In this document: positions 1 through 11,963 of the stretch, one piece after another
Layout of the letters: the number at the start of each line of letters is the position of its first letter
Numbering within the stretch: the stretch's first letter is position 1
Assembly: GCA_023376005.1 (NCBI GenBank)
Contig: CM042138.1
Span: forward strand, 98,907,776-98,971,775
Length of the DNA: 64,000 nt
Source: Doryteuthis pealeii
Taxonomy: Eukaryota > Mollusca > Cephalopoda > Myopsida > Loliginidae
Direction: 5' to 3'
Made by a program: the position numbers and the translations under genes
Notes under the pieces: generated by a model
What the model was told of the DNA's origin: nothing
Database searches by the model: none
Seen by the model: only the letters and a program-made list of their open reading frames with translations

Positions 1-196
1 CAAACCTAATCTACTATGTTCTTACTCTATTTCCGTGTTAACCTTCGACAACTCATTGAATAATTTTCCAGTGTTTTTTTGTTTTTTAATTCCAGTATGA
101 CTAACGTGCATTTTTTGTTTGTTTTTAGTTTCTATTTATTTGCTATCTGAGTGATTTTTTTTTCTGTGTTTTTTTTTTTCATGGTATTCCTTTCAG

Positions 197-226
197 CTAA
201 AAAGCCGGCAGGTGCCGCAGGTGGAG
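197..226 (+). CDS. SLC6A3: Dopamine transporter microexon (N-terminal cytosolic tail)
   Basis: A 30-nt candidate exon with a pyrimidine tract and TTTCAG acceptor in front and a consensus GTAAGT donor behind. Read with one base from the previous exon it encodes (A)KKPAGAAGG, and its last G completes a Gly codon with the first two bases of the exon at 8622, so the frames join without a stop. It starts and ends in the same phase (1-1), so skipping it would keep the frame. It would lie in the intracellular N-terminal tail, which varies in length and is a regulatory region in monoamine transporters. The start-codon exon is upstream of the window. Recognition rests on splice signals and phase, not on conserved residues, so it is less certain than the other exons. 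Confidence 0.62.
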
Positions 227-354
227 GTAAGTCATTGGCCCTCTAGTGTTGGTTGTAGTCTTTAATCACATTGTCTTTTTCTGTAATAATATCACACTCT
301 CTTCCAGGATTCTCTTATCTTTCTTTATCAACATAACTTCTCAGCTATTGTCTT

Positions 355-356
<2 letters not shown>

Positions 357-439
<83 letters not shown>

Positions 440-473
440 TTATTCTCTTCTCATAGTTTTTGCTGTCAAAGGA

Positions 474-521
<48 letters not shown>
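357..521. repeat. (TA)n microsatellites
   Basis: Tracts 357-438 and 478-521. They start about 130 bp after the microexon donor. Confidence 0.97.
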
Positions 522-527
<6 letters not shown>

Positions 528-580
528 CAGAGAGAGAAATAAAGGGAGGAGAGAGAGAGAGGAATATCCATGTATATAAA

Positions 581-962
<382 letters not shown>

Positions 963-1249
963 ATTAAAATGTCACTATAGTTTTAGTATAGTTTCACTAC
1001 TTTAACTTCTTTGCACTTTTCTAAAGAGAAGATACAATCATCAGATGAAGCTTTAAAAATTTAATCTGATGATAAACAGTTTCATCTGTTGATTGTGACT
1101 TATATTCAAGATACATTGAACATATAGTCATGAAACTATAGTAATAGGTGATATTTTAATAGCATTTACGTTTTATACTGCTCTGCTGACCAGCATTTGA
1201 GCACTTTTTGTTCATCAAATGTTTTTCAAAACATTGTGTATTCTCATTA

Positions 1250-1301
<52 letters not shown>

Positions 1302-1505
1302 TCTGTTTATGTATGCATGTTGACGTGGTGTCCCTCTAATTAGAACCATCTTATTTGTCGTTTGTATCCGGCGAGACTGAGGCTTAGAGAAACCAAAATA
1401 TAAATGGACGTAGTTCATGGTAGCTGCTCACCTTATCTTTTTAAGATAAGAAATGTTTTCTTTTTTAGATTTAATGATGTGTAAGTTCTGTGACAAAAAC
1501 ACACA

Positions 1506-1537
<32 letters not shown>

Positions 1538-1543
1538 TACACC

Positions 1544-1595
<52 letters not shown>

Positions 1596-1697
1596 GTATT
1601 GTTGGCACTATTACACTTGAAGTGGCTGATAAAACAACCAACATATACACAACAAACCTCAACAACCTGTTTCAATACAAATAAAGATATACTAACA

Positions 1698-1739
<42 letters not shown>
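1250..1739. repeat. (TA)n and (CA)n(TA)n cluster
   Basis: (TA)n 1250-1293; (CA)n 1499-1536 with (TA)n 1545-1589; (CA)n(TA)n 1698-1739. Confidence 0.97.
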
Positions 1740-1744
1740 TATTA

Positions 1745-2250
1745 TAATGGAGATTGTGTGTTTTTCTGTCTGTAACCGAAACTATATCACTTCTCAAGTC
1801 ACAATTCCCTTAAATATTTACGTCAAATTCTCCATGATTTCATTCTTTTAAACCTTCAATTATTAATAAAATTGTTTTACATTATTAATACTGTTGACTA
1901 TATCTACGTACTAATAACATGCAATTGTATTTATATATACAACAAAATAGCGGTACAGTGTGAACGAGAAGGCTAATTTGCATATTGATATTTAAATTTT
2001 ATCTTAATAAATATATGCTTGGTATTATTGATTTCTAATGTTAATGAATATGAGCAAAAATCTCGAGGATAATCTTAAAAGAAATTTATTTATAAGAAGA
2101 AATAACTGTAATTTTATTCTTTACTTCCTACTTTAACTAAATAGGTAAATTAGGAAAATTAGTAATGATTGACGGAAGTAGTGAAAGAGTAAGTTTCAGT
2201 CGTTCTATTTTTCGATTATAGCACCCTCTGTTTCAAATCTTTTTTTTTTC
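1745..2250. repeat. Dispersed AT-rich repeat, copy 1
   Basis: About 500 bp closely matching 56396-56890 in the same orientation, from CTGTAACCGAAACTATAT through the CCCCTCTGTTTCAAA region. No open frame is conserved between copies. Family unknown. Confidence 0.8.
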
Positions 2251-2512
2251 ATTCTTACTTAGGCATGCTAGTATATATATATAAAGATAAATCTAATGAG
2301 TACTATTTCGCTTAATAAGATCTGACTCTACATATGAATTGTTTTTTTCTTTTATCCAAATATTGTACCAATAGATTATTTTGGTTGGTCCAATTATCTT
2401 GGTCTTTTCTTTTTTCTAAAATTTTGTTCTCCCGGTTGATGTTTGTAGTATATTTTTACAATCAAACTATTTGCTGGGTTTTTCTCACCGCGAAGATTTA
2501 CCACAAGTATAT

Positions 2513-2547
<35 letters not shown>

Positions 2548-3264
2548 AAACAATTTTTTCAAGTACAGTTAGCCTATTGTAGCCATTTTGCCTGGTAATC
2601 ATCTATAATCATGTGCCATGTTGTGCCTAACCACGTGACCATTTCTATCCAATCGTTACAAAATCTTTTGGATCCTTCCCGTCGACCTTCGAAGATGCCA
2701 AACAGGAAGTCAAGGCTCCCATGATCCTTATCGGCTTAATTACACGTGATTATACGCGTCGCAATCGTAAACACGTGTTTGTTTGAAGGTTGATAAGTAA
2801 CTTGGTCAGCACGCCTGTTTTGTTTTGTTTTGTTGTTTTTTTAATTGAAGTTATTAGGACCAAGAAATATGAACTTATATTCCGGAAGTGAATTACGCCT
2901 TAATAACCTCAGCTGGAAGAGGGTTTTTTTTTCGGTCCTGAAGAACATCAGCCGAAGAGTTAAAATGGCGGTATCAGAGAGGAAGAGGCTGGCTTTGCTT
3001 GGGTCCGAGCGATCTTATTTCAGAAATTCAAAGACAAGCTTTTCTGTGTTAAATCGGCAGTGTAGCACAGATTGTGGTGACAAACGTTTCGTTTCCTAAC
3101 CGTAATTATATTAATGGCCACGTGTGTTTTGTCTGGGAAAAATCTATGTCTAAATACTATGTCTCTAACTTAAAAGAGACCTCCTGGATTGCATACTTAA
3201 GTTAATTGAGCTGTTCAATAATCCTCGTTTGACCTACCAGACCGTAACCCATATTTTCGATTAA

Positions 3265-3740
3265 ATGCATTGCCCAGTAGTTAGAACACAAGACTGGAGG
3301 CATTGACATACTAGGTTTCACTCTAGATCAGTGGTTCCCAGTCTTATTTTTTTTTATTCCCGCACCGTTAAAAGAGTTTTTCTCTGACCTCGCACTCCTA
3401 AAATTTATACTTTTGTTCAAAAATATAAGATATGAATCCATACTACAGTTTTATCAAAAGATCATATATTTCATTCTCTAAATAATAATAATGATAATAA
3501 TAATCTGAAATAAAGAAAATATAAATAGTATTAATCACAAAAGAAAAAAATTAATCTAAATTTGAACTGACGCTTCTCGCACCCCCTGGAATGATGTTTG
3601 CACCCCAACGAAGTGCGAGCACCTCTGGTCGTGAACCCCTGCTCTAGATTGAGGTTCTTCAACGGAATAAATACTCAGACAATCCCGCTTGTAAGATGCT
3701 CTGAACCCTTCTGAAAATGGACATGGGAATTACTCAGACA
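3265..3740 (+). repeat. tRNA-type SINE split by the hAT element
   Basis: GTAGTTAGAACACAAGACTGG and GGTTTCACTCTAGAT look like A and B boxes. Removing 3329-3641 and one TSD restores a continuous SINE running on through GAGGTTCTTC at 3651. Confidence 0.55.
3329..3641. mobile_element. Non-autonomous hAT-type element (MITE), 313 bp
   Basis: Ends CAGTGGTTCCCAG and (reversed) CAGGGGTTCACG form the inverted termini typical of hAT elements. A perfect 8-bp target duplication CTCTAGAT lies at 3321-3328 and 3642-3649. No transposase is present, so it must have been moved in trans. Confidence 0.87.
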
Positions 3741-4134
3741 GATGGATCAAAGAACAAGAAAGTTGATGACAATGCCCAAGGCCTTACACCCGACAGATGA
3801 TATAGACGGACTCAATGTGTCAAAAAAAAAAAAGAAGAAGAGGGTGACATTGAGGACTGCGTCGATGCAACAATTCAGGGTTTAGATGAATATATAAAAA
3901 AAAAACAGCAAAGAAAGACTGATTATTGCAGCAGAAAAGAAATACCAACAGAATTAACTTAATGACAAAATAAGATTCAAATAATCTAGAAAACAAAAAT
4001 TAGAAGAAAAACAAATTTATGGATACTTCAAGCGACAAACTTTCGAAATTGCACACATGGTGACCTGGACATGACTAAGAGAATTGTTATCTAGGTTACC
4101 TGTTGCTTATTTACTAAATAGAAATTAGGCTCTG

Positions 4135-4485
4135 GCTTCTAAAATGATCCATATAGATCCTTAGGGTTGAATAGAATTTTTTCAGCGTGAAGGAGTAGGG
4201 TTCCACAGGGTGCTAATTTATTAGTTTGCATTTATACATCGCTTTATAACAGGAGAATAAAAATCATTGGGTCATGTAGATTAATTGCCATATATTGTGC
4301 ACCTAACACAGGTCTTCTCAAAGTAGTTCATATAAACCCCTGGGGGATGAATAAAATGTTGGCTGGGTGAATAAAAGCATAGGGGGTCCACAGGGTGTGA
4401 ATTTACAAAATTGTATTCATAACACGAGAACAAAAGTTCCTAGATAATGTAGGCTAATTGCCAGATACAATACATCTAACAGAAT
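4135..4485. repeat. Degenerate tandem duplication, about 175-bp unit
   Basis: 4135-4310 and 4315-4485 share GTTCATATA/GATCCATATAG starts, a GTCCACAGGGTG block, AGAATAAAAATC and GCTAATTGCCA. They have diverged a good deal. No function is apparent. Confidence 0.6.
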
Positions 4486-4874
4486 GTCTGATTGGATGTG
4501 ATGGCCACTAGTGATGTATAGGTCACATGACCAATTCAGAACGTACTGGTCATTTAAATGAATGAATATAGCTTTGACTGAAAAGATCGGGATCTTTTCG
4601 GCATTATTAATGATGCATATATTTTTTTATTTTTACGAAAAGAAAACATTTAAAACCAATTATATTTTAAATTAATTATTTTGGAAAATACTAAATTGTT
4701 GGAATATTTGACATATAAGATGTGCTGTAGGCCAAATTTAAATGTATATACTATTCGTGGTCGCGTGAATTCAATTCAGCCAATAAACACGCTCGAATAC
4801 GTGGTTGGATAACTATTTAATGGCCGATCTTGAAAGGCGTTCAGTTACTCATGCTTAGCACGGACGAACGTATC

Positions 4875-4965
4875 AACAACCAAGGATTCTGCTTAACACT
4901 AAGGAACAACCAAGGATTCTGCTTAATACTGAGGAACAACCACGGACTTCTCCTAACCGAACACA
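4875..4965. repeat. 30-bp minisatellite, three units
   Basis: Units start AACAACCAAGGATTCTGC at 4875 and 4905, and AACAACCACGG at 4935. The first two differ at only two bases; the third has diverged. The surrounding sequence (4750-5030) is more GC-balanced than its neighbours. Confidence 0.85.
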
Positions 4966-5480
4966 AGGATTCCACTCAAACAGAACAAGCTCAGGGCCAC
5001 AAGGGATCTCCATTGTAAAGTGCTCTCATATGCAACCTAAAAGTGGCCACAGGAATCTTAACCTAAATTCTAAAATATTAGAATAGGTTATAGGATGTCT
5101 TTAGAACGATTAAAAAGATTAGTTAATAAGAATAAAAATATTGATTTTAAAAACTAATGATTAAGTAAAATTGAAACACAATGGCTGAAATTTTAATTCT
5201 TATCCGTGGCAATGGATTTTTAATCAATAAAATTAAGATTAAATTATTGTTAACGAAAAATCCCGTTCCGGATCATCACTTATAAAAAATATCGATCCCA
5301 GTGTGGAGGTTACTACAAAAGTATACATGGTCCCGGGCTTACTATACAAATATAGTGGTTTCAGGGAGATTACTTACATCTCAAGAGGATACTACCTTTG
5401 TGGTCCTACTAAAAATATAGGGTTCCCAGATTGGAAGTATTTCAATAGTAGTCTCAATGAGTAACATAAATAGTGATCAC

Positions 5481-5567
5481 AGAGAGAAGCAACTAAAATA
5501 TTGCGGTTCAATGGTGTGTACTCTACTATATTATCCAGTGGTATTTCTTGCTCACTTTGAAGAACAC
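5481..5567. repeat. Direct repeat left of the LINE fragment
   Basis: 87 bp, from AGAGAGAAGC to AGAACAC, matching 6461-6547 with about nine substitutions and no gaps. Confidence 0.9.
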
Positions 5568-5589
5568 ATGTTAGTGATATTAGGGAGAT

Positions 5590-6460
5590 TTTTATTATTA
5601 TCATTGGCATTTCAGTCTCGGAAGACTATAATATAGTTTTTGTGCCCCTGAAGTTACAGCGCCTCCTGTGACTGTAAAGTCCAATGTTAAAAAAACATTC
5701 TCGACTACATATGTCGCATGTAAAACCTGTCCCTGAACATGTTGATGTGCCGGTGCTTTGTTGTCGCTGCTTTCTTCTGGACATCCTAGCTTCATGGTGT
5801 TGCGCCAGGGTGACTTCAGACATGAACAGTCCTCTACAGAGAGCCTGCTGCTATCGAAGGCGGACCTGAGCCAAATTTTCGCAGCTGAGGGCGACCAATC
5901 TGTCTCTTACCAGACGAAAGCTCTGCCTAAAGGGTATCCTTTGGTATTCTTCCATCATCCATCCAGCGGACATGACCCAGCCATCGGAGACGACACTGTC
6001 TCAGTAGAGAACAAAACCTGTGGAGTTTAGCTCTCTCTAGAACTGCTGTGTTTGTGATCCTGTCCCTCCAGGTGATGCCCAGTATACGTCTAAGGCAGCG
6101 GAGGTAAAAGCCATTTAGCCGCCGTTCTTGGTGGGTGTACAGGGTCCATGTTTCACTTCCATACATGAAGGTGCTCATAACACATTCCCTATACACTTGT
6201 ACCTTTGTAAGGATAGTGAGCTTGCTGTTGTCTCACACTCTCGCTGTGAGCTTCCCAAAATTTGAGGCAGCTTTTCTGATCCGGCAACTGTGTTCAGTAT
6301 CAAGTGACAGGCTGTTGGTGATGGTGAACCCAAGATTGGTGAAGGTGTTTATGGCTTCCAGGGTGTAGTGGTTGATAGTGATGGAGGGAGGATTTTCGGT
6401 TCCCTGACCCATCGTCTTGGTTTTCTTTATATTAATAGTCAGGCTAAATAGCATGTCTCC
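5590..6460 (-). pseudogene. RTE-like LINE fragment: reverse transcriptase 3' part
   Basis: On the - strand, broken frames in order: INIKKTKTMGQG and INTFTNLGFTI (6472-6233); a piece from VMSTFMYGSETWTLY through LRRILGITWRDRITNTAVL and LRWLGHVRWMDDGRIPKDTL (6196-5927); then a C-terminal zinc knuckle CDICSRECFFNIGLYSHRRRC region ending at 5626. These are the thumb and C-terminal signatures of RTE/endonuclease-type LINE reverse transcriptases common in molluscs. The catalytic palm and the endonuclease are missing and frameshifts separate the pieces. Not functional. Confidence 0.85.
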
Positions 6461-6547
6461 AGAGAGAAGCAACTGAAATATTGCGGTCCAATGATGTGTG
6501 CTCTACTATATTGTGCAAAGGTATTTCTTGCTCACTTTGAAGAACAC
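6461..6547. repeat. Direct repeat right of the LINE fragment
   Basis: Partner of 5481-5567. Together they bracket the RTE-like fragment. Confidence 0.9.
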
Positions 6548-7579
6548 GGATGATACAAGTGTATTTTCAATGCAATTAACTGTGACGTTCTGAATCTTAG
6601 GGACTGAACTCTGATTCTATTTACCCTAGATTTATTTCTCGTCCTAAGAGCATCGATGATTCTTCTCTCTTTACGCTTGAATCAATGTCGTTAGACCCTC
6701 ACTAAATCCATCATATCTTCCTATCACGTAGGTGCTTCCTTGACCCAGAATTATCATTTTTATACATTTGACTTTAGTTTGTAGAGTTGATAAAAAATGC
6801 TGTGAGTCTGTAAATAGGAAAAAAGAGGAGAAAGAAAGAAAAAACAGAAGAAAGAAAAAACAGAAGAAAAAAAAACTAGGCATCTTTAAAAAGCAGACAG
6901 TAATATTAACATGTAATCATGAACCATTTTCCAACGAACAATCATTCTGTATCACTTATACATTTAATCAATTTTTTTTAGATAAAGAAAAATTCTATTG
7001 GATTTAAACAAATAATCTTAACACAGTTTCTTTTTTAGATTAGTTCTTATTTCTTGCCCAAATATAAATACTAAGGAACTTATTTTTAAAGAAAAGGAAG
7101 AAAGAAATTGTATGAACATGATACGCTTCGGTGTATTTAAACATTTTACAATAGTTTATTAGATTACGCAAATTGAGAAGCTGGTTATAGAACTTGCTTA
7201 ATGACATATTGAATTTCACTAGAAAGAAAAAAACACCTCAAAATGCTAGTTTAAAAGATTTAATAGATTCCTTGTTATTGTGTCAAGCCATGTTGTTTAC
7301 AGCTTTTTTTGTTTGTATCTGTTTTGTTTCTGTTTTTGTTTTTGTACTGAAACATCTGCCTTTATTCGTCGCTATTACATTTCTATTATTTGACATTCTG
7401 TTTTTAATCGATCTCATTACAACCCCCCTCTCTCTCTCTCCCTCTCTCTCTCTGTTAATATCCGCTCGTTCGTTCAGACATTCCCAATATTCTCTTTACA
7501 TGAATCCTTCCTTCTCTCATTCTGTCATTTTTACATGACTGTTTTTTTCGCCAAACATGAATTTAAAAAAATGCTGCCC

Positions 7580-7584
<5 letters not shown>

Positions 7585-7628
<44 letters not shown>

Positions 7629-7654
7629 CACACACACACACACACACACACACA
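7585..7654. repeat. (TA)n(CA)n
   Basis: (TA)n to 7624, (CA)n to 7654. Confidence 0.97.
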
Positions 7655-8065
7655 ACCTTGAGGTTTGTTTCGCTGTCGTTTATCGCAAAAGATTTATACA
7701 CACACGCACAACCACACCTAAAAAATGCACAGTGCTTTCTTTTCGATACACACACTTACACAGTCCCATACTCACACCGTAAAAGAGAATATTTGACGGC
7801 ATATTTCAAACCGTCTCCTTTTTTCAGACCTCAAATTTTAAACAGACTGAATAACAAGGACTACCACTCGCTTTTCTCGTTATTCTGTGATAAAAATTTC
7901 TTATTACCTTCCATATACTAACAAATGCCCTGAAGATTATCTAATTAATAGATCGAAACACTGCAGCGTCGGCCAATAAACTCACCACTTAACTCATTTA
8001 AACCTTTGTTTTTTTCATTCTTTCTTAATATACTACATACCGTCGGATTCACTCCCTTTTCTTCA

Positions 8066-8079
8066 CACACACACACACA

Positions 8080-8161
<82 letters not shown>

Positions 8162-8279
8162 GTGTGTGTGCTATATTTATAAGTAAGCAGTGCTCAATAT
8201 TATGGATAGAGCATGCATGATAACGTGGACAGGAAGTATGCTATTTTCGAACCAAGGGTTTTAACTTTGGTTTGAGAAT

Positions 8280-8333
<54 letters not shown>
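8066..8333. repeat. (CA)n(TA)n and (TA)n
   Basis: Tracts 8066-8159 and 8281-8333, within 560 bp of the TM1 exon. Confidence 0.97.
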
Positions 8334-8337
<4 letters not shown>

Positions 8338-8621
8338 CTTAGTGACTATTTCATCCGCCATGTTTATTTAGATATTTCGCTTCTCCTATGACTTCCTGTA
8401 GTGCTGTAAACAAACACGTCTTTTACGCCATTTTAGGTGTCCATTTCTTTGCCTCGTCTAAGTCTCGTCTTTTTTAAGCCTGTACCTGTGCTAACGTTTA
8501 AAACTTTTAAAGAATATCGATTTCATAGCCGAATAATGAATTCAGTTGACCATTCAACATGGGAACGAAAGACAAACGACAGTATAATTTCATCTTTTTG
8601 TTTTTGTTTTTTTTCATTTAG

Positions 8622-8801
8622 GTAAAGCTGTTGATAACAAGAATGGCCCACGCAAGAATAACAAAGAAGTAGTCGAAGAAGAGGAGGAAGAAAGAGAAAC
8701 GTGGGGAAAGAAGATTGACTTCCTCCTTTCCGTTATTGGATTTGCTGTTGACTTAGCCAACGTTTGGAGATTCCCGTATCTGTGCTACAAAAATGGAGGC
8801 G
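8622..8801 (+). CDS. SLC6A3: Dopamine transporter exon: N-tail and TM1
   Basis: A 180-nt exon (2 + 59 codons + 1) between a TTTAG acceptor and a GTAAGT donor. It encodes an acidic tail with six Glu in a row, then [20 protein letters not shown] and [16 protein letters not shown]. The Arg-x-x-Trp pair of RETW is the inner gate of SLC6 carriers. The Asp of GFAVD is the monoamine-binding aspartate (D79 in human DAT, D46 in fly DAT), which amino-acid-type SLC6 members lack. The unwound TM1 segment GFAVDLAN supplies sodium ligands. [14 protein letters not shown] matches DAT; SERT has Gly-Asn and ICYQN at the same places. The product is a plasma-membrane Na+/Cl- coupled transporter that clears dopamine (or a related amine) from the synapse. 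Confidence 0.95.
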
Positions 8802-9649
8802 GTAAGTACTTTCTTTACCAGTTTTTTGTTGTTGTTGCAATTACTGTCTTTATAACTGCTACAAAGTATCTTAATTTTTAGCAGTTCATTATGAGTCCTT
8901 TTTATTGTTCTTTTATGAAAAAAACAACAAAAAAAAAAAAAGCAGCAAGAGCGACTATGTTGAAATACAAACCTCATTTGGTGACATTTCATGAGAGTAT
9001 CTTCGTCTGCCTATCAACTTTTCAGTCGATCCTCATATATTAAAAAATATTATTTATGACACAGAAAATATTATTTTTTCTCCAAATCAGTAATGTTTCT
9101 TCGTTGTTTCTGAAATCATAAAGCAAAAATTAAAAGATGAATTTATATATGTAAGCTGGGAGTTTTTTGAAAATTAAATAAAGTCTTTCCTTGCCAAAAA
9201 AGTACATATGAAAAAGAAACTTAACTTGGCATCCCCATAGACAATTCATTCAATAAGATTAATTCAATAACCTTACAAAATTTCAATAGAATTTGAAATT
9301 TCATCAAAAAATTCAAATAAGACTCTGAAATATTGGATGCAGCAACATTGAAATAAGAGAAAAGTGCTAAAATTTGACAAGATGTTTCAGATAATTCTCA
9401 AACAAATTCCCGAATAAACCTCGTACTGTATTTTTAAAGTTATTTTCTCGTCGACTGGTTGAAATAAAATGTAACATTGTCATACTCTGAAAAATGTTAC
9501 AGCAATACTCACATTGGTTACCACATCTCAAATATCCTTAAACCATACAAAAATATTGAAATTTGCAAAACACAACAAATCATCAAATCAGAACATAATG
9601 TTACATAATAATTAGTTACCTAATATTTATGTGCAATAGTGTAGAAATC

Positions 9650-10135
9650 AAAATGGCCGTTATAAGCTGCAGCCCATGGCCTTGAAGAATTTGAATGACA
9701 GGTCTTGACCTGTCCTGATCCTTTCTTCCAGTGGATACCGTGAGAATCGGTGGAGAAGACCCTCTCTTCCGGTTTAGATAGTAAGTAAGTTTCAGTCAGT
9801 TAGAGACTAGCAGCCGAGCTCGACGGAAGGGCAAGTCACGTTACACGCGCTCCCGTCTTAATCTGTGCAGATGTCTGGTTGGAGATTTAAAAATAAAGTA
9901 AGATCAAAGCAAATCGGAGTCTTGTGTTATTACCTCTAAAAACTAACAATGACACAGGGCTTCTGATAAAGAGAAATCCCCAATAGAAGACCAGACCCGA
10001 AGTCCCCAAGAAAGTCCAGACGTTAGAAGAGACCTAGAAGAACTTAAGATGTCAGAAGAACAGAAGAAGAAGAAGTAAGAAGAAAGTAAAGTAGAAGGGT
10101 ATACAACAATAAAATCTTGCATACCATGGAGTTTT
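9650..10135 (+). repeat. LTR-like dispersed repeat, copy 1
   Basis: About 490 bp shared with 35930-36460 and 59150-59660 (both inverted). It carries CTTCCGGTTTAG, AATAAAGTAAGATC, GTCTTGTGTTATTACC and TGACACAGGGCTTCTGATAA blocks. The AATAAA followed by a GTCTTGTG run fits an R-U5 region. No target duplication was established. Confidence 0.7.
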
Positions 10136-10147
10136 TTTTAGCTAGTT

Positions 10148-10420
10148 GAATAGTAAAGTAAGTAATGTCAGCAAAGTGGCCTATTGTCAATATCAGCCAG
10201 ACAGCGAGGGAGTCTACCCCTTTTTCTCTAGTGCTATACCAGGGAGGTTGTTTTTGCGTCTGGGCGGAGTATCACATTTACCCTCCGTTCCCCATTTTAC
10301 CACTCAGATCCAAGCCGTGCTACTCATGCACTGGGTTGCAGACAACTGATATTGAACCCGGCACCTTGTGGTTCCTAGGCGGATGCTCTACCGATAGAAG
10401 CATCCGCTTCTATCGATAGA
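10148..10420 (-). repeat. tRNA-Lys-like SINE
   Basis: On the - strand: tRNA-like head with TAGAGCATCC and B box GGGTTCAATATC, then a body shared with 10871, 49044 and 60342 (GGGGATAGACTCCCTCGCTG-like) and a CTTAC-rich 3' end. Confidence 0.75.
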
Positions 10421-10870
10421 ATATATTGTATATATCCGTGATGTTTGTTTTAAATATACGTGCAACACGCCAAGTATTCTAAAATGGAGGAAAAAATAAA
10501 AAATAAAAAACAAACGTTTATAATGACGATAATACAAACATTAAAGACTATACAAAAATAAGGGCGATAATAGAAATAATAATGGCGCCAACCAGTAAGC
10601 GACCACGTCATTATTTAATGTCGTCCACTTGAAACTAAATCCCTATGCTCTGGCTATAACAACATGGCTGATACTTCAATGACATTAGACTGTACTTTAT
10701 GCTTTGCACTTTAATAGTTTTGTCAGCTTTTAACTGTCAATCAATCAAAGAAATTGTTGCCATTTTTCATCACTTCAAAGATGGCGGTAGTTAGATAAAA
10801 AAAAGAGCAATCTACAGATAAATGTCGAGATGCAGCTCAATGAACAATGGTCGCTTTTAACTAGTACTTC

Positions 10871-11080
10871 ACTGTAAGTAAAGTCGGCGCAGTGGCCTAT
10901 TGTCGGCATCAGCCAAACAGCAAAGTAGTCTATCCCCTTTTTACTAGCGTTAGACCAAGGAGATTGCTTTTGCATCTTAGGTGAAGCGCCACACCTACTA
11001 TCAGCTTTCCATTTTTCCGTACAGATCTAAGCTGGTTCCTACCTGGATACTCTCCCCACTGAGCTAAACTGACCTATATA
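10871..11080 (-). repeat. tRNA-Lys-like SINE, head truncated
   Basis: Same family as 10148. Its left end carries the GTAAGTAAAGTCGGCGCAG tail; the middle of the tRNA-like region is deleted. Confidence 0.7.
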
Positions 11081-11204
11081 GACATATATGGGTGAGAAAC
11101 TGACAGTTATCAAGTATCGTTGATTATATCTATGTTATTCTAACTTTGACCTACATATACTCTGTCATAAATATCAAGCACTCTTTATTTATAAATATAA
11201 CAAA

Positions 11205-11335
11205 CTACATTACCGCTCTCCACTTTACCGAATAGATCGAGGCTGTGCAACTCATGCGCTGAGCTGGTGAGAGCCGGTATCGAACCCGGGACCTAATGGT
11301 TCGTCGGCAAATGCTCTACCTACAAAAATACACTT
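11205..11335 (-). repeat. Partial tRNA-Lys-like SINE
   Basis: Only the head and first part of the body remain; B box GGGTTCGATACCGG on the - strand. Confidence 0.7.
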
Positions 11336-11599
11336 AAAAAAAACTTAACCTGTCTTACTTTGAATATTTGCTTTTATGTTCTTTATACTCTTTTGTTATA
11401 TCTTTACTCTTTATATGTCATTTTGTAACCATTTTTTCTGCAATGGCCAACAGACTTTGTTTGGGGCGACTTTGAGAATTTAAAAAACAAAACAAACAAA
11501 TAGATTACAACATGAGAAATATGTAATTATATATGTGTGTAAAATAACTTTCGGTCAACGACATCCTACCCCTATTAATGGTCTTCTCATACTAAGAAC

Positions 11600-11711
11600 C
11601 ACAAGGGTGAGTAAAAAAAGTAATGCCATTTTGTTTAGGACAGATATAATTACCAATACAGGAACATGTATCATACATCAAAATGAAGCTGGTCCTCTGT
11701 GAATCACATTC
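11600..11711 (-). mobile_element. mariner 3' end
   Basis: Follows the transposase stop on the - strand and ends with AAAATGGCATTAC then T-rich ACTCACC, like a mariner terminal inverted repeat. Confidence 0.7.
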
Positions 11712-11963
11712 CTACTTCTCTACATAGTCACCGTTTCTCTCAATAGCAATGTTCCACCTTCGAATGAGAGCATGTATCCCTGCCCAGTAAAATTCGGTTG
11801 ACTGCTCTTTGAGCCACTTCTTCACTACAGATTTCACTTCATCGTCACTGGAATAATATTTGCCTCTCAAACCCTCTTTCATGGGACCGAAGAGATGATA
11901 ATTTCTCTGATTTCTAAGTACTTTGGAGGCCTTACCTTTGGGGTTATCCTCGTATCTGTGCAC
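11712..11963 (-). pseudogene. mariner-type transposase, C-terminal fragment
   Basis: Encodes YHLFGPMKEGLRGKYYSSDD then EVKSVVKKWLKEQSTEFYW and RWNIAIERNGDYVEK, the C-terminal end of a mariner (SETMAR-like) DD34D transposase, closing at the usual GDYVEK stop. The DNA-binding and catalytic parts are missing upstream, replaced by (ATT)n and (CA)n(TA)n. Not active. Confidence 0.9.

Noticed and set aside
246..542. Open frames rich in Tyr-Ile, Thr-His or Cys-Val (here and at many other places)
   Set aside because: They are translations of (TA)n, (CA)n and (TG)n repeats in any frame and strand.
1030..1120. CTGATGA words and an imperfect inverted repeat
   Set aside because: No GAAA at the right distance and no stems I or III.
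1499..1739. A CRISPR array or regularly spaced repeat
   Set aside because: Spacing is irregular and the units are dinucleotide repeats; this is a eukaryotic intron.
2845..3099. 84-codon frame in intron 1
   Set aside because: No recognised motif, no splice or promoter signals that fit, and no second copy.
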